Positions 7,294 through 8,095 of a stretch of DNA of 8,095 nt are shown here, piece after piece. A program made the position numbers and the translations under genes. Within the stretch, counting starts at the first letter, position 1. Every line of letters starts with the position of its first letter. The stretch is from Deltaproteobacteria bacterium. Its GTDB lineage: Bacteria; SAR324; NAC60-12. Below the pieces are notes generated by a model. That model did not search any database and was not told the origin of the DNA. It saw nothing but the letters and a program-made list of their open reading frames with translations. Where the stretch lies: assembly GCA_002707655.1 (NCBI GenBank), contig PANO01000029.1, positions 1 to 8,095 of the forward strand. Reading direction: 5' to 3'.

Positions 7294-7310
7294 TTGGCCC
7301 TACGATTGCA
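7294..7310 (+). promoter_or_regulatory. Sigma-54 (RpoN) -24/-12 promoter for flgB
   Basis: The sequence TTGGCCCTACGATTGCA matches the RpoN consensus TTGGCACG-N4-TTGCA. All five bases of the -24 block (TTGGC) and all five of the -12 block (TTGCA) agree, and the invariant GG (7296-7297) and GC (7308-7309) are at exactly the required spacing. It points at flgB and predicts a transcript start near 7321, leaving a 29-nt leader before the ATG at 7350. RpoN-driven flagellar basal-body operons are known in several bacteria and need an AAA+ enhancer-binding activator, which is not encoded here. Confidence 0.75.
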
Positions 7311-7319
7311 TGTTTCGGC

Positions 7320-7339
7320 GACAGGCATTCAACCCTGTC
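7320..7339 (+). other. Inverted repeat in the flgB 5' leader
   Basis: GACAGG (7320-7325) and CCTGTC (7334-7339) can form a 6-bp stem with an 8-base loop. It starts almost at the predicted sigma-54 transcript start and ends 10 bases before the flgB ATG, so the mRNA could begin with a 5' hairpin. There is no Shine-Dalgarno sequence between it and the start codon. The role is unknown; stabilisation of the 5' end or translational control are possibilities. Confidence 0.35.
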
Positions 7340-7349
7340 ACAAACGACC

Positions 7350-7766
7350 ATGGCCGGACTCTTCAACAGCCCTCTCGTCACTCTCGCACACAAGTCCCTC
7401 AATTTCAGGACGCAGCGTCATGACGTGTTGGCCTCTAACATCGCCAATATCGACACCCCCGGATACAAAGCCGAGGATTTGGTGTTCGAGAAGGCGTTGA
7501 ACAAAGCCTTGCACGCCGACAAACCAGGGCCGTTGCAGACCACGGATGCTCGCCATTTGGACGGCAACCAGACTCCATCGCTCAACCTCGTGGAGGCCAA
7601 GCGCATCAACAGCGCCACGCCTTTCGTGAAGTTCAACGGCAACACGGTGGATCTGGACAAGGAGATGGCCAAGTTGGCCGAAAACCAAATGATGTACACT
7701 GCGGCAATCCGGATGCTCCAGCATCAGTTCCGCTTGATGAAAACCGCCGTCTCTGAAGGCCGCTAA
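7350..7766 (+). CDS. flgB: Flagellar basal-body rod protein FlgB
   Basis: FlgB is the proximal rod subunit of the flagellar motor. It is exported by the flagellar type III system and joins the MS ring/FliE to the rest of the rod. The 138 residues match the usual size. The N-terminal coil and the diagnostic rod motif SNIANIDTPGYK are at 29-40, a less conserved middle follows, and the C-terminal helix with GNTVDLDKEMAKLAENQMMY is at 97-116. No cleavable signal peptide is present, as expected for a type III substrate. The upstream region carries a strong sigma-54 promoter and a leader inverted repeat. There is no obvious Shine-Dalgarno sequence before ATG 7350. Its stop overlaps the flgC start (TAATG), indicating translational coupling. 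Confidence 0.97.
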   Translation: MAGLFNSPLVTLAHKSLNFRTQRHDVLASNIANIDTPGYKAEDLVFEKALNKALHADKPGPLQTTDARHLDGNQTPSLNLVEAKRINSATPFVKFNGNTVDLDKEMAKLAENQMMYTAAIRMLQHQFRLMKTAVSEGR

Positions 7767-8095
7767 TGAGCTTCCTCTCCGCCCTGACCGTCAGCGTTTC
7801 CGGGATGTCCGCCCAGCGTCAACGGGTGAACACGATCTCGGAAAACATCGCCAACGCCCAGACCACCCGGACCCCGCAAGGCGGGCCGTACCGCCGTCGT
7901 GAAGTGATTCTGGCCGCCGTTTCCAACGATCGCACCTTTGAGCAGGAACTGCGGGCGCAGGATCGCTCTCTCAGCACCGCCACGGAAGTCAAGGTCGTCG
8001 GAATCGTGCAAGACAACCGCCCTCCCATCCTGCGTTACGAGCCGGGGCATCCGGACGCGAACGCCGAGGGCTATGTGGAAATGCCCAACGTGAAG
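7766..8095 (+). CDS. flgC: Flagellar basal-body rod protein FlgC, N-terminal 110 residues (runs off the window)
   Basis: FlgC is the rod subunit that stacks with FlgB and FlgF and is exported by the flagellar type III apparatus. The open frame starts at ATG 7766, sharing one base with the flgB stop, and continues to the window end without a stop. FlgC is usually about 135-150 residues, so roughly 25-40 are missing. Recognisable family segments are SENIANAQTTRTPQGGPYRR (25-44), VKVVGIVQDNRPP (75-87) and YEPGHPDANAEGYVEMPNV (91-109), which are close to canonical. A Shine-Dalgarno-like GAAGG at 7755-7759 lies 6 nt before the start. In other bacteria fliE and fliF often follow, so the operon probably continues. 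Confidence 0.97.
   Translation, partial: MSFLSALTVSVSGMSAQRQRVNTISENIANAQTTRTPQGGPYRRREVILAAVSNDRTFEQELRAQDRSLSTATEVKVVGIVQDNRPPILRYEPGHPDANAEGYVEMPNVK

Noticed and set aside
7203..7328. N-terminal extension of the argH-like protein to ATG 7328
   Set aside because: The added 42 residues look unconserved, would run across the sigma-54 promoter of flgB, and would leave 21 bp between divergent starts.

Overview
The window is a moderately GC-rich, gene-dense piece of a bacterial chromosome. It holds nine protein genes, two of them cut by the window edges, and no RNA genes, insertion sequences, CRISPR arrays or phage genes. A likely outer-membrane beta-barrel protein together with flagellar rod genes points to a motile, diderm (Gram-negative) bacterium. 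Most starts lack a clear Shine-Dalgarno sequence. The general style, including a divergent ArgH and an orphan J-domain/HEAT protein, makes me think of the Verrucomicrobiota/PVC area. That is an impression only, because no marker here fixes the taxon.

Layout. Bases 1-2459 run on the plus strand: the 3' part of a putative outer-membrane barrel gene, a D-2-hydroxyacid dehydrogenase 10 bp downstream, and an unusual gene combining a J-domain, HEAT-like repeats and a possible MshEN/GspE-N-like C-terminus. Bases 2469-7202 run on the minus strand in the order argH-like, trxA, truA, uvrB. trxA, truA and uvrB are packed with gaps of 14 and 6 bp and are probably one operon; argH lies 112 bp upstream of trxA. 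The J-domain gene and uvrB converge with only 9 bp between their stop codons. From 7350 the plus strand carries flgB and the start of flgC, joined by a TAATG overlap. These open a flagellar basal-body operon that continues past the window.

The best regulatory signal is a textbook -24/-12 (sigma-54, RpoN) promoter at 7294-7310. It is correctly oriented and spaced to drive flgB with a leader of about 29 nt, and a small inverted repeat occupies that leader. Early flagellar operons are RpoN-controlled in several bacterial groups, so this fits.

Most of the window is housekeeping: nucleotide excision repair (uvrB), tRNA pseudouridylation (truA), thiol redox (trxA), arginine biosynthesis (argH-like) and flagellar rod assembly. 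I see no clear new defence or mobile system. The items most worth a second look are the sigma-54 promoter, the J-domain/HEAT fusion with a G8 tract in its reading frame, and the divergent ArgH.
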